Source of the DNA: Pyrocephalus nanus
Taxonomy: Eukaryota > Chordata > Aves > Passeriformes > Tyrannidae
Direction: 5' to 3'
DNA length: 64,000 nt
Assembly (NCBI GenBank): GCA_038380795.1
Contig: CM076260.1
Coordinates: forward strand, 5,059,533-5,123,532
Positions within the stretch are counted from its first letter, which is position 1, and the number at the start of each line of letters is the position of its first letter. The position numbers were made by a program, and so were the translations under genes. This document shows, one piece after another, positions 11,955-22,250 of this stretch. The notes beneath the pieces were generated by a model that did not search any database, was not told where the DNA came from, and saw only the letters and a list, made by a program, of their open reading frames with translations.

Positions 11955-13072
11955 AGATACAAGTCAGAATAGGTTTCACAGTCCTCCTTCTCCCCCAGAA
12001 TAACAGATCCACTCATGGAGGGCCCACTGCGAATAGATGCAGAATCCCATTGAGGCTCCAGAGGGGGTGCCTTGGGCTGAGTTGTCCCTGGATTATTTGC
12101 TTTTGAGTTTTGCACTTTTTTTACCAGGTTTACTCAGCCCTCTCCACTTATAAATGTGCCACTGAGTTCATGAGTCAGAACCCCATCAATTTTGTCAGGA
12201 TATATACCATCCTTCAATAAAGCTGGGAACATTTCCCTATGAGAAATTGTGTTTTCACTCCCTTTAGAGCTGTCTCGGTTCCCTGCACTTCCTCACAGCT
12301 CCCACTCTCCAAGGTCACCAAGCTGCTGTATTTTTTCAATTACTTCATAGAGGGGATTTCCCATCTCAATAATCAAAGCAGTCAGGATCCCATTTTTGTG
12401 TGACAGTATGATGCTGCATCATACTGTCAGCATCTCCTGTGAAAATCACCGGCTCCATCCCCTCTTCCCTTCATCTCCGTACTCAATCCCACAATGTACC
12501 CCACATACACTCAGCTGCATGCCAGTCATTTTCTGTGAGACATTTATTACTGCATCCCAAAGCAGCCAAAGCACACAGACTAGTGTCACTATTCCAAAAT
12601 GCATCCTGCACAAAGGAGTCTGAACTCAAGATTAAAAACTTCCTGGAATCCTCTGAGTCGAGGGTTTCCCCTGACGCTCCCTGATCGTGCAAACACACCA
12701 TCCAAGCCAGCAGAGATTCTCCCAATCTCTGTTTAAACTGTTCAGTCATATCATTTACTTCATTTTAAGTATAATCCTCCACAACATCCCTCCTTATCAG
12801 CTGCCCATCAGCCCCCAATTCCATTTTCCATCTCCATGCCGGTCTCACATCTATGAATTCATCTGGGGAACCAGCCTCATCAGAATCTGTAAAATCTCAA
12901 ATGCATCCATCCCACTTATTGGGATCCCATTGCACAACTGCCTCTGCAATCACTGAATGCACTTTCTTATGATTCACCTTCCCCCTGCTTTTCTTGTACT
13001 TGTACAGTGCCACCTGAACTGCAGCCTTCTCAGCTACAGCCTGATGAGCGTCCAATTTACCAGCAAGACACT
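11915..13072 (-). pseudogene. Degraded gag region of the ERV
   Basis: The best-preserved blocks are about 12953-13072, an Ala/Lys/Gln-rich heptad-like helix (LDAHQAVAEKAAVQVALYKY) as in the gag N-terminus, and 12483-12749, a capsid-like stretch. The blocks lie in different frames with stops between them. The identification rests on order and style next to the protease and RT remnants. A perfect 29-bp palindrome (12401-12429) interrupts it. Confidence 0.6.
12401..12429. repeat. 29-bp perfect palindrome inside the ERV
   Basis: TGACAGTATGATGC, a single T, then GCATCATACTGTCA: 14-bp arms with a 1-base centre. Confidence 0.95.
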
Positions 13073-13080
13073 TACTTTGA

Positions 13081-13440
13081 CACAGGTGTAGTATTATGTA
13101 TTTTACTAAGGATTATACAGAATTTGGGCTAATAAGCAGATACATGTCTAAATACAACACCAGGTTGGAAGGTTCATCTAGAGGTCCACTCTGGCTCAGG
13201 GCCTTCTCCCGGGGTGGAGAAGTCATTTGACTTACTTCCTTCAGGTGCAGAGCTCAGTTATTCCCTGATCTCCTTCAGGCATCAAGGTTTTTATCTTTTT
13301 TTACTGGCATTAAGTTAAACACAGGTTTGAGTCAAAACAGCTAAAATCACAAAGTCCAAGAAAACACAAATCAGCACAAGTTCTTTAGCTGATGAGGGCA
13401 CAGCTCTTTACAAGGTTCAGAAGACCACAAGATTCTTTAG
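13081..13440. other. Unassigned stretch between ERV gag and Ig exon 6
   Basis: Probably ERV leader or LTR remnant (minus strand), but no TG...CA boundary or primer-binding site could be fixed. No CXADR-type cytoplasmic exon was recognised here. Confidence 0.35.
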
Positions 13441-13511
13441 CTAAATGGGGTAGAGTCCCTTTTCAGAAAGACACAGCAGAGTTCCTACAATAGCTCCAGC
13501 AATTATATCAG
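13441..13511 (-). pseudogene. CXADR-like exon 6: truncated transmembrane exon
   Basis: After acceptor TACAG the phase-1 join gives T-DIIAGAIVGTLLCL, matching the start of the CXADR membrane helix (..IAGAIIGTLL..). It then diverges to SEKGLYPI and TAG at 13443-13441. The family has about ten more hydrophobic residues, basic residues and a long cytoplasmic tail here; in this copy they are lost or shifted out of frame. Confidence 0.6.
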
Positions 13512-13791
13512 CTGTACTTACAGCTCGAATAGATAAATAACAATACTGTTTGTTAAGTGTCAAAGTTACAGGACCAACATTCTTTTAACATAAACACAGT
13601 ATGTTTCACATGATCCAGGTTAATAGTACCTCAGTGAATCAGAGAGAGGTTCAATCACGTGCATTTATTTAAAACAATAATAAGACTTGTTTTGGCACCC
13701 ACCAGTTACAAGGTTTTTGATTTGAGTTTAGAGAGAAAGGATGTTCAGTTTTCATACCCAGAACACTACATGACCATTACCCAGCAAACAC

Positions 13792-13917
13792 TTTGAGGGG
13801 TGACAGGCAGCTCAATAGAACGTTCCTCCATACCAACTCTGTTCGAGGCAATGCAGTTGTATACACCAGAATATTCTTGAGAGACATTCTTCAGAAGAAG
13901 TTCCCCTGTATTTTTAT
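13792..13917 (-). CDS. CXADR-like exon 5: second half of the C2 Ig domain
   Basis: 126 bp, phase 1 to phase 1. Acceptor TTTGTAG before it; donor GTGTTT after it (a weaker donor). It encodes NTGELLLKNVSQEYSGVYNC and ASNRVG, carrying the C2 domain's second cysteine and the YSGxYxC signature seen in CTX-family members. Confidence 0.75.
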
Positions 13918-14868
13918 CTACAAACAACAAAAGGTAGATGTTTATCATTTCCTTAAGTTTATTTCCGTATTCAATACCACAGAACTACTAATGAAATCTT
14001 AACTTAAAAATGCCTTATTAAAAACATCCAAATAAACACAAAAGTCTATTATGCTGAAAAAATACCATTATTTATAAAAGTCTCTTACCCTCTTAGAAAT
14101 TTATTCCACAGCATTTGACTTATTTGACTAATCAATAGATAGGAACAGATGCTACTCTCAATGCTCTACAGCAAATAATATAAGCATTAGGTTATCTGAC
14201 ATGACTAGAGCTAGTTATACGTGGAAAAAGAAAGGGCATAACAACAGTAGACTAAAGTCTTATTCTCTCTCCCCTAGAAATTCCCTTTGGCTACTCTTAG
14301 ACACATGATGTCACTTTGTCCTGTATATCCTGTGCAACTTGAGTTAATATATGTCTATTTGTAAGCAGATTGTTAAAATGCTACATCTGCAAGGAAATCC
14401 TACCATCTCGAGGTTTAAGGTTTTCATAACTACAAAGAAGATCAAGAACCGGTGCTCTGCCAAAAAAATATTCTGGAATATCTTTCACAAAGCCAATACT
14501 CACAAATGAACCTTCTACAATGAAGTTCTCACAACAAAAATCCTATATCACCACTGTAATAATTTGAAATCCATCAGTCAAAATTCAGAATATCTAACTC
14601 TATCCTCACAACATCTGGGCACAGGTGAACAACATATGGTAAGAATCTCAAAGCTTGAAACGTTTCCCAGTATGACTTAAAAAAACAAAATAAACCCCAA
14701 CTTGTTTCAATATCAGTTTTGTTACCCAGTGAGAGGGCAGGAGTGACATTTATCTTGACTACTTATATATTAACACTAAGCATGAGATGCTCACAATTCA
14801 AGATAAGCCAACAATACTACTGCAATCTTTTTTAATATTTCAGAGTAGTAAATCAAGTTTGACAGTAC
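13918..14868. other. Intron 4 of the CXADR-like locus
   Basis: AT-rich; no repeat family or nested gene recognised. Confidence 0.5.
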
Positions 14869-15024
14869 TCAGCATGGAAGTGGCAGGAAGTTCCTGAGTG
14901 CCAGTTACTCTCCTCCAGTCGAAAGACAAAAGTGGGGATCCTTCTTGTGATGCACATTTCAAGGTAAGGTCTTTTCCAATCTCCTGTGATCCTTCAATGG
15001 AGGATTTAGTTCCTGCTGGCTTTA
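14869..15024 (-). CDS. CXADR-like exon 4: first half of the C2 Ig domain
   Basis: 156 bp, phase 1 to phase 1, acceptor TTTATTAG and donor GTACTG. It encodes VKPAGTKSS..GSQEIGKDLTLKC then FDWRRV, i.e. the first C2 cysteine and the core tryptophan. EIGKDLTLKC parallels EIGSDFKIKC in CXADR. Confidence 0.8.
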
Positions 15025-15396
15025 CTAATAAACAAAATATCACTGAATTAATAGCAGTCACAATGAAAATGCTTACTAGTTGTGTTCTAGTAGGTCAGTC
15101 CATCTTGCTAAAGATAAAAGCTTGTGCAACAAACCCTTTCTCTGCATGAAAAGATTTTCTATGAAAAACATTCCAGGTGCAGAATTTTTAAGAGTGTTGA
15201 TTATTCTGAATATCATTCCCTTCACCCTCAGAACAGAGGGTTGTGTCCACTCCTTCCAAAGCCTCAATAATGACTGCATCATCAGAGATTCAATATGACT
15301 TTACCCAGTAGAAGTTTTCATTTTAGACATCAAAGATAGGATGGAATAAGCACATACAAAATGTCACTGAAAATTCAAGGAAAGAAATTATCTTAC

Positions 15397-15601
15397 CAAG
15401 TACAGTCAACTGTATTTTTTTGCTTTGAACTCCAGGAGCCTTCTTTACTTTGCACTGGTAGGTGCCAGTGTCTGCTACCTTTAAATTCACAATATCAAAC
15501 GAAGCATCACCAGATCTGGGATTAAGATTAGTAAAGTCCACCCGCCAAGCCACAGCAGGATTATAGTGACTATAAATCCTGTCTACAGCATACATAATTA
15601 T
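15397..15601 (-). CDS. CXADR-like exon 3: second half of the V Ig domain
   Basis: 205 bp, starts phase 0 and ends phase 1; acceptor TTTTTTACAG, donor GTAAGA (strong). It encodes IIMYAVDRIY..., then SGDASFDIVNLKVADTGTYQ and CKVKKAPGVQSKKIQLTVL. The D.GTYQC motif holds the V domain's second cysteine, and KVKKAPGV is the CXADR hallmark. The best-preserved exon of the locus. Confidence 0.85.
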
Positions 15602-16687
15602 CTGTAAAAAAAGAAATATGATTCAGAAATCCACTCAGCTTGCAAACATTTAAAACAATTTGTTCTCTTCAGATTCTTGATAGTTTCATTCTATTGTTTT
15701 AATCCCAGAAGTATGACATAGCCAAATATTTCAAACTTCAAAATATCACCAAACACAGCATTACAATGAATACTCCATTGACTGATTGGTCAACTGAAGT
15801 TATAGTTAGGCTTCTTGATAGACCTATAAAGATTTATTTTTATGTTTTAAAAAACAACATGCAGTATTCAAATCCATCATATACTTTTCCTGTATAGAAA
15901 TCATGTCAGACTTGTCAGGCCTGGAGAGATCCTGTACAGATCCTGCTGCAAAACACAATGCAGAGTCACATTCTGTTCCTTTGGAACCACATCCAACAGG
16001 CAGCTTCACCTTTCAAACCATACAAACTTAAACCAAACATTTTCAGGAGCAAGCTTGTTATTTATAATTATGAGATAATTAATGACAGGAACCTAGTAAC
16101 ACCTAATATTTGAGATGAAAAACATTTGCTACTTTTTAGTAGCCCAGACACGTTTGTTTTGGTTTGTGTGTTTTGGGGGTTTGATTCATTGCTGGTTTTT
16201 TTTGTTGTTGTTGTTTTGTTTTCTTTTTTGTTGTTTTGTTTTGTTTTAAACTTTCTACTCCTTTGTTTTCTTTCATCACGAAAGCCAAACGGTCTTAGGT
16301 CCACCCAGTTCAACTCCTTTCCTCCCACCCTTTAAATTGTCTCACGTTTCCTCCACAGGGTTCAACCGCGGCCAATCGAGTCTGGACAACTGCGTTGTCT
16401 AAGGGCTCTCTGAAAGCCACCCAGAGAGCAAAACCAGAACCAATGTGGGCGCAAGAGGTATTACACATGGGGTTTGAATTTAAATTTTTTTTGTGTGTTT
16501 TTTTTTTTTTTTCTCACACACACACGGCTCAGACCTACACACGCACACGTGGGGGTGGAGATGCGGCGCTCCGCGGCCCCGCCGCGCTTTCTCCCAGCCC
16601 GACAAAGCCGCTGCCGCCACATCCCTGCCTCCTTCCCTCCTCTCTCCCTCCTTTCCCTCCCCTTCGCTCCCGTCCCCTCCCTCCCAC
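15602..16687. other. Region between Ig exons 1 and 3 with a possible decayed exon 2
   Basis: An intact first V-domain exon of about 50 codons is expected here but none is visible. The only candidate is about 15870-16005 (minus): one frame gives PKEQNVTLHC, another gives DLSRPDKSDMISIQ, which resembles the CXADR LSPEDQGPLDIEW segment without its Trp. T/TTTTG-rich DNA occupies about 16196-16260 (plus). Confidence 0.4.
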
Positions 16688-17075
16688 CCGAGGAGCAGAG
16701 CATCACGAAGGACACCCCCAGCAGCAGCAGCAGCGGCGGCGGCTCCATGGCTCGGCGGGCACCCAGCACCGACGGCTCCGTCCCCAGACTCCCGGAGGGC
16801 ACTTCCCGCCCCTCGCACCGCTCCGCAGGTGACTCAGCCCGGCCCGGCCCGGCTCGCCCCGCCGCGCCCCCCGCAATGATGTGCCCGCACCGTCGGGTTG
16901 GCCGCAGCTTTTCCGCGGCTCTCCGCGCATCGCCCCGCCCACCCGGCAGAAGGGATGGGGTGTCGCTTTGAGAACCCAAGCGCCCCAAACCACCCCGTGC
17001 GAGCTGGCGAAGGGCGCCCGCGGTAGCTGAAGCGATGCCCGCGGGGCGCGGCAGGCACCGCACGGCTCCCGCCCG
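16540..17075. promoter_or_regulatory. CpG island over the CXADR-like first exon
   Basis: GC- and CpG-rich compared with flanks, with polypyrimidine tracts (plus strand 16640-16690). It covers the signal-peptide exon and probably the start of transcription on the minus strand. Confidence 0.65.
16688..16748 (-). CDS. CXADR-like exon 1: signal peptide
   Basis: ATG at 16748-16746 in CpG-rich DNA. It encodes MEPPPLLLLLGVSFVMLCSS, a textbook signal peptide; the leucines come from a CTG run. Donor GTGGGA after CTCGG leaves phase 1 after 61 coding bases. CXADR-family genes likewise confine the signal peptide to exon 1. Assignment to this locus rests on strand, distance and phase. Confidence 0.6.
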
Positions 17076-17084
17076 TAGCGCTGT

Positions 17085-17652
17085 CGCTTGCGATTACGGA
17101 GCTGTGGGATCGGTTCGACAACTTGGACAAGCCCACTAAGTGGGGCACTGACTTCTTGCACACAGTGGGGCACTGTCTTCTTGGAGAAGTATGCAAAATT
17201 TGTAAAAGAAAGCATAGAAATTGAGCAATGCTATGCAAAACAACTGAGGAATCTGGGTAAGAAGAGATGAGGAACCCAGGTTTACTTTGTGTATTGCCTT
17301 TTTACACATCCTTAATGAGTTGAATGACTATGCAGGACAAGGAGAAGCAGATGCAGAAGAAATGGGACACGGAGTGTACGGAGAATTGATGAGATATTCT
17401 CATGATCTAAAAACTGGGAGGAAAATGCGTCTTCAGGAAGGGTGATGGGCTCAGCAGTATCCCGATGTGCTGAAAACAGGCAGAGAAGACACAGCAAAGC
17501 TGTGAAGGACTGAACAATAGCACTAATGCAAATAAGGCTGATGTTGAGAAGTCCAAGCAACAGGTAAATCTGCACACACAGAGGGCTGATGAAAATAAAA
17601 ATTAGTATGCTGCACAACTACAGAATTTTAACGGGGAACAACACAAACACAA
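17085..17652 (+). pseudogene. Processed retrocopy of a TRIP10 (CIP4)-type F-BAR mRNA
   Basis: Parent family: F-BAR proteins that bend membrane and link CDC42 to actin. Recognisable blocks in order: [75 protein letters not shown] and YAAQLQNFNGEQH. The parent's several exons appear as one continuous stretch, so it is a retrocopy. RKM.xQEG and YAAQLQ.FN favour TRIP10 over FNBP1 or FNBP1L. It is broken by many stops and frameshifts, a tandem duplication of about 24 bp (about 17136-17183) and a missing segment between LQEG and NANKADV. It covers only the first ~200 codons of the parent and stops exactly where an LTR-like unit starts. It lies about 340 bp upstream of, and head-to-head with, the CXADR-like start. 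Confidence 0.85.
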
Positions 17653-18048
17653 TGTGGCAGGATAGTTCCACCCTGACCAGGCCCAAGGTCCAATCAAGCT
17701 ATTAATCAAGTTATCATGCAAGATAAACTGCTGGAGCCGAGGTGTTGTCTTGGTGTTAACTATGCTAAAACCATCCTGGTTCATCAAACTTATCATACTC
17801 ACCCTGCTTTTTGAAGTCTGAATTGACATATAAGCTGATAGCTGGCTGTAAAGGTGTGACTAGCACTCAGTCACTTTATACTATAAAAAGTCCAGTCCCC
17901 TCTCATGCAGTCAGGTTCTTCTGATGTGTGCCAGTGCCAGCCCAAGTTGTGGGAACGGCATCTACCCCTGTGAATACCTGGGGTTTGGGCTGTATAAAAG
18001 TGGGATCCCAGAAGGACCTGGTGGGAATCCACGTTGTGATGATTTATT

Positions 18049-18087
<39 letters not shown>

Positions 18088-18259
18088 TTCCTTGATCTCT
18101 GTCTCTTTCTTCCCCCTACCCTTTTTTCTCTCTCTCTGAATTTCTCTCTCTCTCTCCCTAATATTTACTGTTAAATAAAATCCATACTACTGACTTTGGC
18201 ACAGGGGCTCATTTGCACCTTAATTTGGGCAGAGGCATATTTTAATAATCAGATCCTAA
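17653..18259 (+). repeat. LTR-like unit abutting the retrocopy
   Basis: Starts TGTGGCAGG and ends CCTAACA. It has TATAAAA (17882-17888), an internal pyrimidine-rich and TA-rich segment, and AATAAA (18174-18179) about 80 bp before the end, the layout of an avian LTR in plus orientation. No target duplication was found, so the borders are tentative; it may be the 5' LTR of a truncated ERV. Confidence 0.55.
18046..18088. repeat. (TA)n microsatellite
   Basis: Two runs of TA separated by AA, inside the LTR-like unit. Confidence 0.9.
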
Positions 18260-18655
18260 CAGGCTCCCACTATGTCCCTGTTGCTCCCCAGCCCTTCCCA
18301 GTAGCCCCTCCCAGTGCTTCCAGCATGGACCAGTTTCCCACCAGTCCCTTCCCAGTACAACCCAGTAACACCTCCCAGGCTCCCAGTATGGCTCAGTAAT
18401 CCCTCCCAGGGCCCCAGTCTCCCCCAGTCCTGCCCCAAATGCCCCTCCCAGTGTGCCCAGTATGGAGCAGTTCCTCCCAGTGCCCCACCTCATGCCAGCA
18501 GGCAGGCCTGCCTGAGCACCATCTCCCTTCCCGGCCCGACCAGTTCACCCAGTTTGCCCAGTTCCCCTCTCCCACTGCTCCCACTGCTCCTGGGACTCCC
18601 CACCAAGTAATCCCAGTAAGCCCAGTTACCTCCTCCCAGTGCTCCCAGTAACCAC
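18260..18655. repeat. CCCAGT-rich degenerate minisatellite
   Basis: Dozens of CCCAGT/CCAGT words spaced 8-30 bases apart with variable pyrimidine-rich spacers (e.g. CCCAGTGCTTCCAGC, CCCAGTAACACCTCCCAGG). Open frames on both strands here are by-products of its composition. Confidence 0.8.
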
Positions 18656-18749
18656 ACTGCTCTGACTTAGCCCCTTCCAGAGCTTCCTAAAAAAGGGAGG
18701 ATTCTCCCTCTCTAAAGGGGACCCCCCCATCAACTTTTTTTGTGGTCAG

Positions 18750-19050
18750 GGTCCCTCTGGTGTTTCGAGGGGCCCAAAATTTGGGGGAGGAAAAGAAAGG
18801 AGATCAATGGTAGGGTTATCCCAGTGTCATGAGAGTCCTGTGGTGGGACATTCAAATCTGGTGGGGGGTCTTACATCCTGGGGGTCCATTTTGTGTGGGG
18901 GAACCCCAAAATTTGAGGAAGATTCCCAACATTTGGGAAAGAAAAAAGGGGATTAACGGTGGACTTTTCTGGGTGTCCTGAACATCCCATAGTGGGGCAT
19001 TAAAAACTGGAGGGTCCAACATCCTTGGGGGGGGTTATGGTGTCTCCCCA
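18750..19050 (+). repeat. Two diverged tandem copies of a ~145-bp G-rich unit
   Basis: Copy 1 begins near 18765 (CCCAAAATTTGGGGGAGGAA) and copy 2 near 18905 (CCCCAAAATTTGAGGAAG). Both continue through A/G-rich, 'tcctg..catcc/agtcctgtggtgggac', 'ggggcatt/gggacatt' and 'catcctt/catcctggggg' blocks in the same order. Probably ERV-internal or satellite-derived. Confidence 0.6.
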
Positions 19051-20955
19051 ATATCCTGGGCATCCCCTAAGTGTCATTTCAAGTTATTTAATTGTTAATT
19101 ATTGAACTTTCAAGCTTCAGTTATACAGTGCAATAATGAATATCCTCTTAATAGTTTTCCCTCATATAAGCAGCATCTCTGCCTGCCAGGCAAAAAGGAA
19201 GAACATGGAGTTTTATCCCAAGCTTTTTGTCTACCCTGTAGTCTTATCAAAGGTACTGCCAGTCCCCTCATCACCAGAGGTGTTTTGTTTAAGACACCAG
19301 ACTTGCTACTGAAATTTAGGCTTCAAGATGGTCAAAGGATGAAAGGACAAAGATTGTACATCAGGGAATGGGGGTCGGATGAGGAAGCTGTTCTTTGTAA
19401 ACCACAGGCCACTGGCAGCCTTGCAGTAGATATACAAAGGGATTAAGTATGGACTGCCGTGATAATGAAGACTATGGACTAGATCAACCAAAGCAGAGGA
19501 GACTCAGGCACTAAGGGAAGGAATAGGCTGTTAATATAGGACAGCACATGCACAGCCTTTTGACCCAGTGAGCCCCTGTAGGACTCTGTGACTCACTTTG
19601 CTCTGCCAGCTCTGCTGTGAGAGCGCTGACCTTCGGCAAAACATTAATAACACAACCCAGAAGCATGATGTTATCTAAAGCTGTGGCACCCTGCTGTTAA
19701 ATGAATGTATGCCGAAACCCTGGGGTTTGCAAAGCCCACTGAAGGCAGTGGAAAGATTCCCATTGACCTCAGTGGGCTGTGAATCATCCTCAAGTGGGAA
19801 TAGAGCTCCAGTCCCATGGCTGGTCTCATCTCCATGCAGGTTAGTCCTGGGACAGGTCCCATATCAGCCATGGTGTTTGGTGGGTGATAAAGCTATTTGT
19901 TGCTGATAAGGTCAAAAACACCCTCATTTGTACCCTGAAGTGGGGATGGGATGAGTTCACCTGATCCCATTAGACACCTACATCTAAATTAAACCCACTC
20001 TGATACTCAGTGGAGAGAAGTCAACATTTCATCTGCAACTCATCACTCCAAAGCAGACATCTAAAATAGGTCAGATGACTCACACTCTAATTTCCTGTTT
20101 CTTCCCATTGACAACAAAGGGAGCCTGAGGTAATTTTTCTCAGATTCTAACATGTGGTGGGAAGAACATCCCTCCAAGTATCTTCATTAAACTAGCTCCA
20201 AAAATGTTGTCTTTTATAGCTGATTGCTAAATCAAACAGCCAAGTCAACACAAGATCAGAATGGAGATAGGCTCAGGTAAACCCAGTTGGCTTTCAGTTG
20301 TCTTGCATGAACTACAGTTCTTTGCCTCAGTAGGATTTTATATTAACAACATAAAAATATTCCAGTGACAAAATACACTTTCATGTACCCTGTTCTGGTT
20401 ACATGGTCTGGTCCAAAATAGTTTCAGGTATATTCCAAAGATGATGATGATGATGATGATGATAATAATAATAATAATAATAATAATAAATGGACAAGAG
20501 GTTTCAAATTATTGCCACAGATTAGTTCTCAGAAATCTCTCATCCTACTGGTGAAGAGGACATGGGGAAACTCAGGACCAAATTCAAACCTAAAAGGACA
20601 TGTCCACAACTGAGTTTGGGCTCCCATTATGCTCAGTGGAGGAGTCAATACAGGCAACAGAGGTTGGAAATCACTTTCCTAAACATAGGTATCTAATTTA
20701 TAGTGGCTTGAATTACACTCTAAGCTCTGTTGGCTGTAGAAAATCCCTCTCCAAATCAGGAATTTGGCCACCAGCTCCAATGTAGTCATGACACAAAGAA
20801 GCCACCTAAAATCAGGTAATTGCTGTTGAATCTCATCCACTGGAAACTGCCCACTTGGTTGCCCAGTAATCACATCCTTACCTGGTCCATATCCTGACAG
20901 GATACAGTGGGATGAGATGTGCCATGTCCTGGATCACTACAACTGTTATGTCAGG
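19051..20955. other. Intergenic, no gene recognised
   Basis: A 114-codon open frame at 19102-19446 shows no domain. A compound microsatellite lies near the right end. Nothing else recognised. Confidence 0.5.
20440..20489. repeat. Compound (GAT)n(AAT)n microsatellite
   Basis: About eight GAT units followed by about nine AAT units. Confidence 0.95.
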
Positions 20956-20956
20956 A

Positions 20957-21416
20957 GTTAATCATAGAATCACAGAACCATTTGGGGTGGAAAAGACCTC
21001 TGAGATCATTAACCCAGCACTGCCAAGCCCACCACTAAACCATGTCCCCAAGTGCCACACCTACATGTCTTTTAAGTTGTTCCAGGGATGGTGACTCCAC
21101 CACTGCCCTGGGCAGCCTATTCCAATAATTGATAGCCCATTAATTAAAGAAATTTCCCCTAATATCCAACTAAACTTCCCCTGGTGCAACTTGAAGCCAT
21201 TTCTTCTTTTTCTATCACTTGGGAAAAGAGACTGACTCCCACCCGGGTACAAACTCCTGTCAGGGAATTGAAGAGAGTGAGAAGGTCCTCCCTGGTCCTC
21301 CTTTTCTCCAGGCTGAGCCCCCACCACCTCCCTCAGCTGCTCCTCATCAGACTTGTGCCCCAGACCATTCCCCAGCTGTGTTGCCCTTCTCTGGACATAC
21401 TCCAGCACCTCATATT
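20957..21416 (-). mobile_element. CR1 LINE 3' half, minus strand
   Basis: Antisense CR1, from 'tcatagaatcacagaacc' to 'gacatactccagcacctcat', a diverged subfamily (ccaccactaaaccatgtccc). No coding frame survives. Confidence 0.9.
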
Positions 21417-22139
21417 AAGATTAAAAACCAAACAAACAACAAAATAAACTTTGATCTATTAATTTTATTTTGAAGTTTCTCTCTATATATTTATTCTTTG
21501 TTTAAAGCAACACTTCTATAAATAAATGGGCAAAAAAGTTTTTGTACTTGTGGGTTTGCTCATACTGAGAATGAAAATATCCTGTGAAACTTTGACTTTT
21601 ACCATGAAATGGAAATGCTGAGTTTCAGGCAGCTCAAGTAAATTAGGTAAAGCTTTGCAAAGATGAACTGTACAACCTCTTGAGCACAACCAAACTCATA
21701 AAGTGGCTCCACAAGAGGACATGTAAGTACCACTGCCAGTCTTTGTTGTGTCAGTCTGATCCCTTCCCACCAGATGTTTCCTGGATGATAGTCCAGACAA
21801 ACCATCATAAAGCTTCTCATGAAATTACCCCAAACATAATAGAGGCCTTGCATATTTGAAAAGCTCTATTCAGAAACACAGCTTCTTACTTGGCACTTAA
21901 CTTCAAAATATTCCTCACTGTCAGCAGCTATTAAAAACAAGAATAACAATGGTTATTTCTATAATAGCTGTGTTTTGAAATCTCAGAGCACTTTGTGAAC
22001 TTAACAGATCTATCTGAGCTGTATGGACTCACATCAGCTACAAGGGAATGCAGCTCCTTTTGGGGCAAGAACTGGACTTCTGTTCTCAAAAACTCTATAA
22101 AGAAATACAGATAAGCACAAAGAGAGATTTATGAAAGCA
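21417..22139. other. Intergenic, no gene recognised
   Basis: No repeat or exon recognised. Confidence 0.5.
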
Positions 22140-22250
22140 GAGATACTTTCCACTACACCAGGTTTCTGGTCCAAACTGGCCTTAACTACTTCTAGGGATG
22201 GGGCTGCCACAGCTTCTCTGGGCAACTTGTGCCAGTGCCTCACCAACAGT
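22140..22250 (-). mobile_element. CR1 LINE fragment
   Basis: Antisense internal piece of CR1 3' region (ggggctgccacagcttctct, gggcaacttgtgccagtgcc). Confidence 0.8.

Larger units (their letters stand above)
11217..13080 (-). mobile_element. Internal remnant of an ERV-L-like endogenous retrovirus (gag-pro-RT)
   Basis: On the minus strand, sequence resembling gag, protease and the start of reverse transcriptase follows in canonical order, broken by stops and frame changes. No integrase or env remnant and no flanking LTR pair were recognised, and the RT part stops at about 11217. The protease and RT sequence styles resemble avian class III (ERV-L-like) elements; that class call comes from pattern memory only. 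The element lies downstream of the CXADR-like exons and in the same orientation. Confidence 0.75.
13441..16748 (-). pseudogene. CXADR-like (CTX family) immunoglobulin-superfamily locus, probably degrading
   Basis: Family: single-pass adhesion proteins with one V and one C2 Ig domain at cell junctions. Visible exons on the minus strand are: signal peptide (16748-16688), second half of the V domain (15601-15397), first half of C2 (15024-14869), second half of C2 (13917-13792) and the start of the transmembrane exon (13511-13441). Junction phases agree between exons 3-4, 4-5 and 5-6, and match the CXADR exon plan. The V segment keeps DTGTYQCKVKKAPGV, which is very close to CXADR. Damage: no intact exon 2 between exons 1 and 3 (a decayed candidate at about 15870-16005 needs a frameshift and lacks the core Trp), and the membrane segment runs only IIAGAIVGTLLCL before a polar stretch and a stop. 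Whether it is transcribed cannot be told. It could be a lineage-specific CXADR paralogue rather than CXADR itself. Confidence 0.6.

Noticed and set aside
13681..13720. Possible tRNA-type primer-binding site (TGGTG...CCAAAAC on the minus strand)
   Set aside because: Interrupted match, and it lies between Ig exons 5 and 6 rather than next to an LTR.
16461..17215. Several long open frames on both strands of the CpG island
   Set aside because: GC-rich composition suppresses stops; only the signal-peptide exon (16748-16688) fits a gene.
19102..19446. 114-codon open frame
   Set aside because: No recognisable domain or conserved motif; isolated in repeat-rich DNA.
19650..19655. ACACAA as a target duplication matching the bases before the LTR at 17653
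   Set aside because: Not preceded by CA, so it cannot be the end of the element; the match is probably chance.
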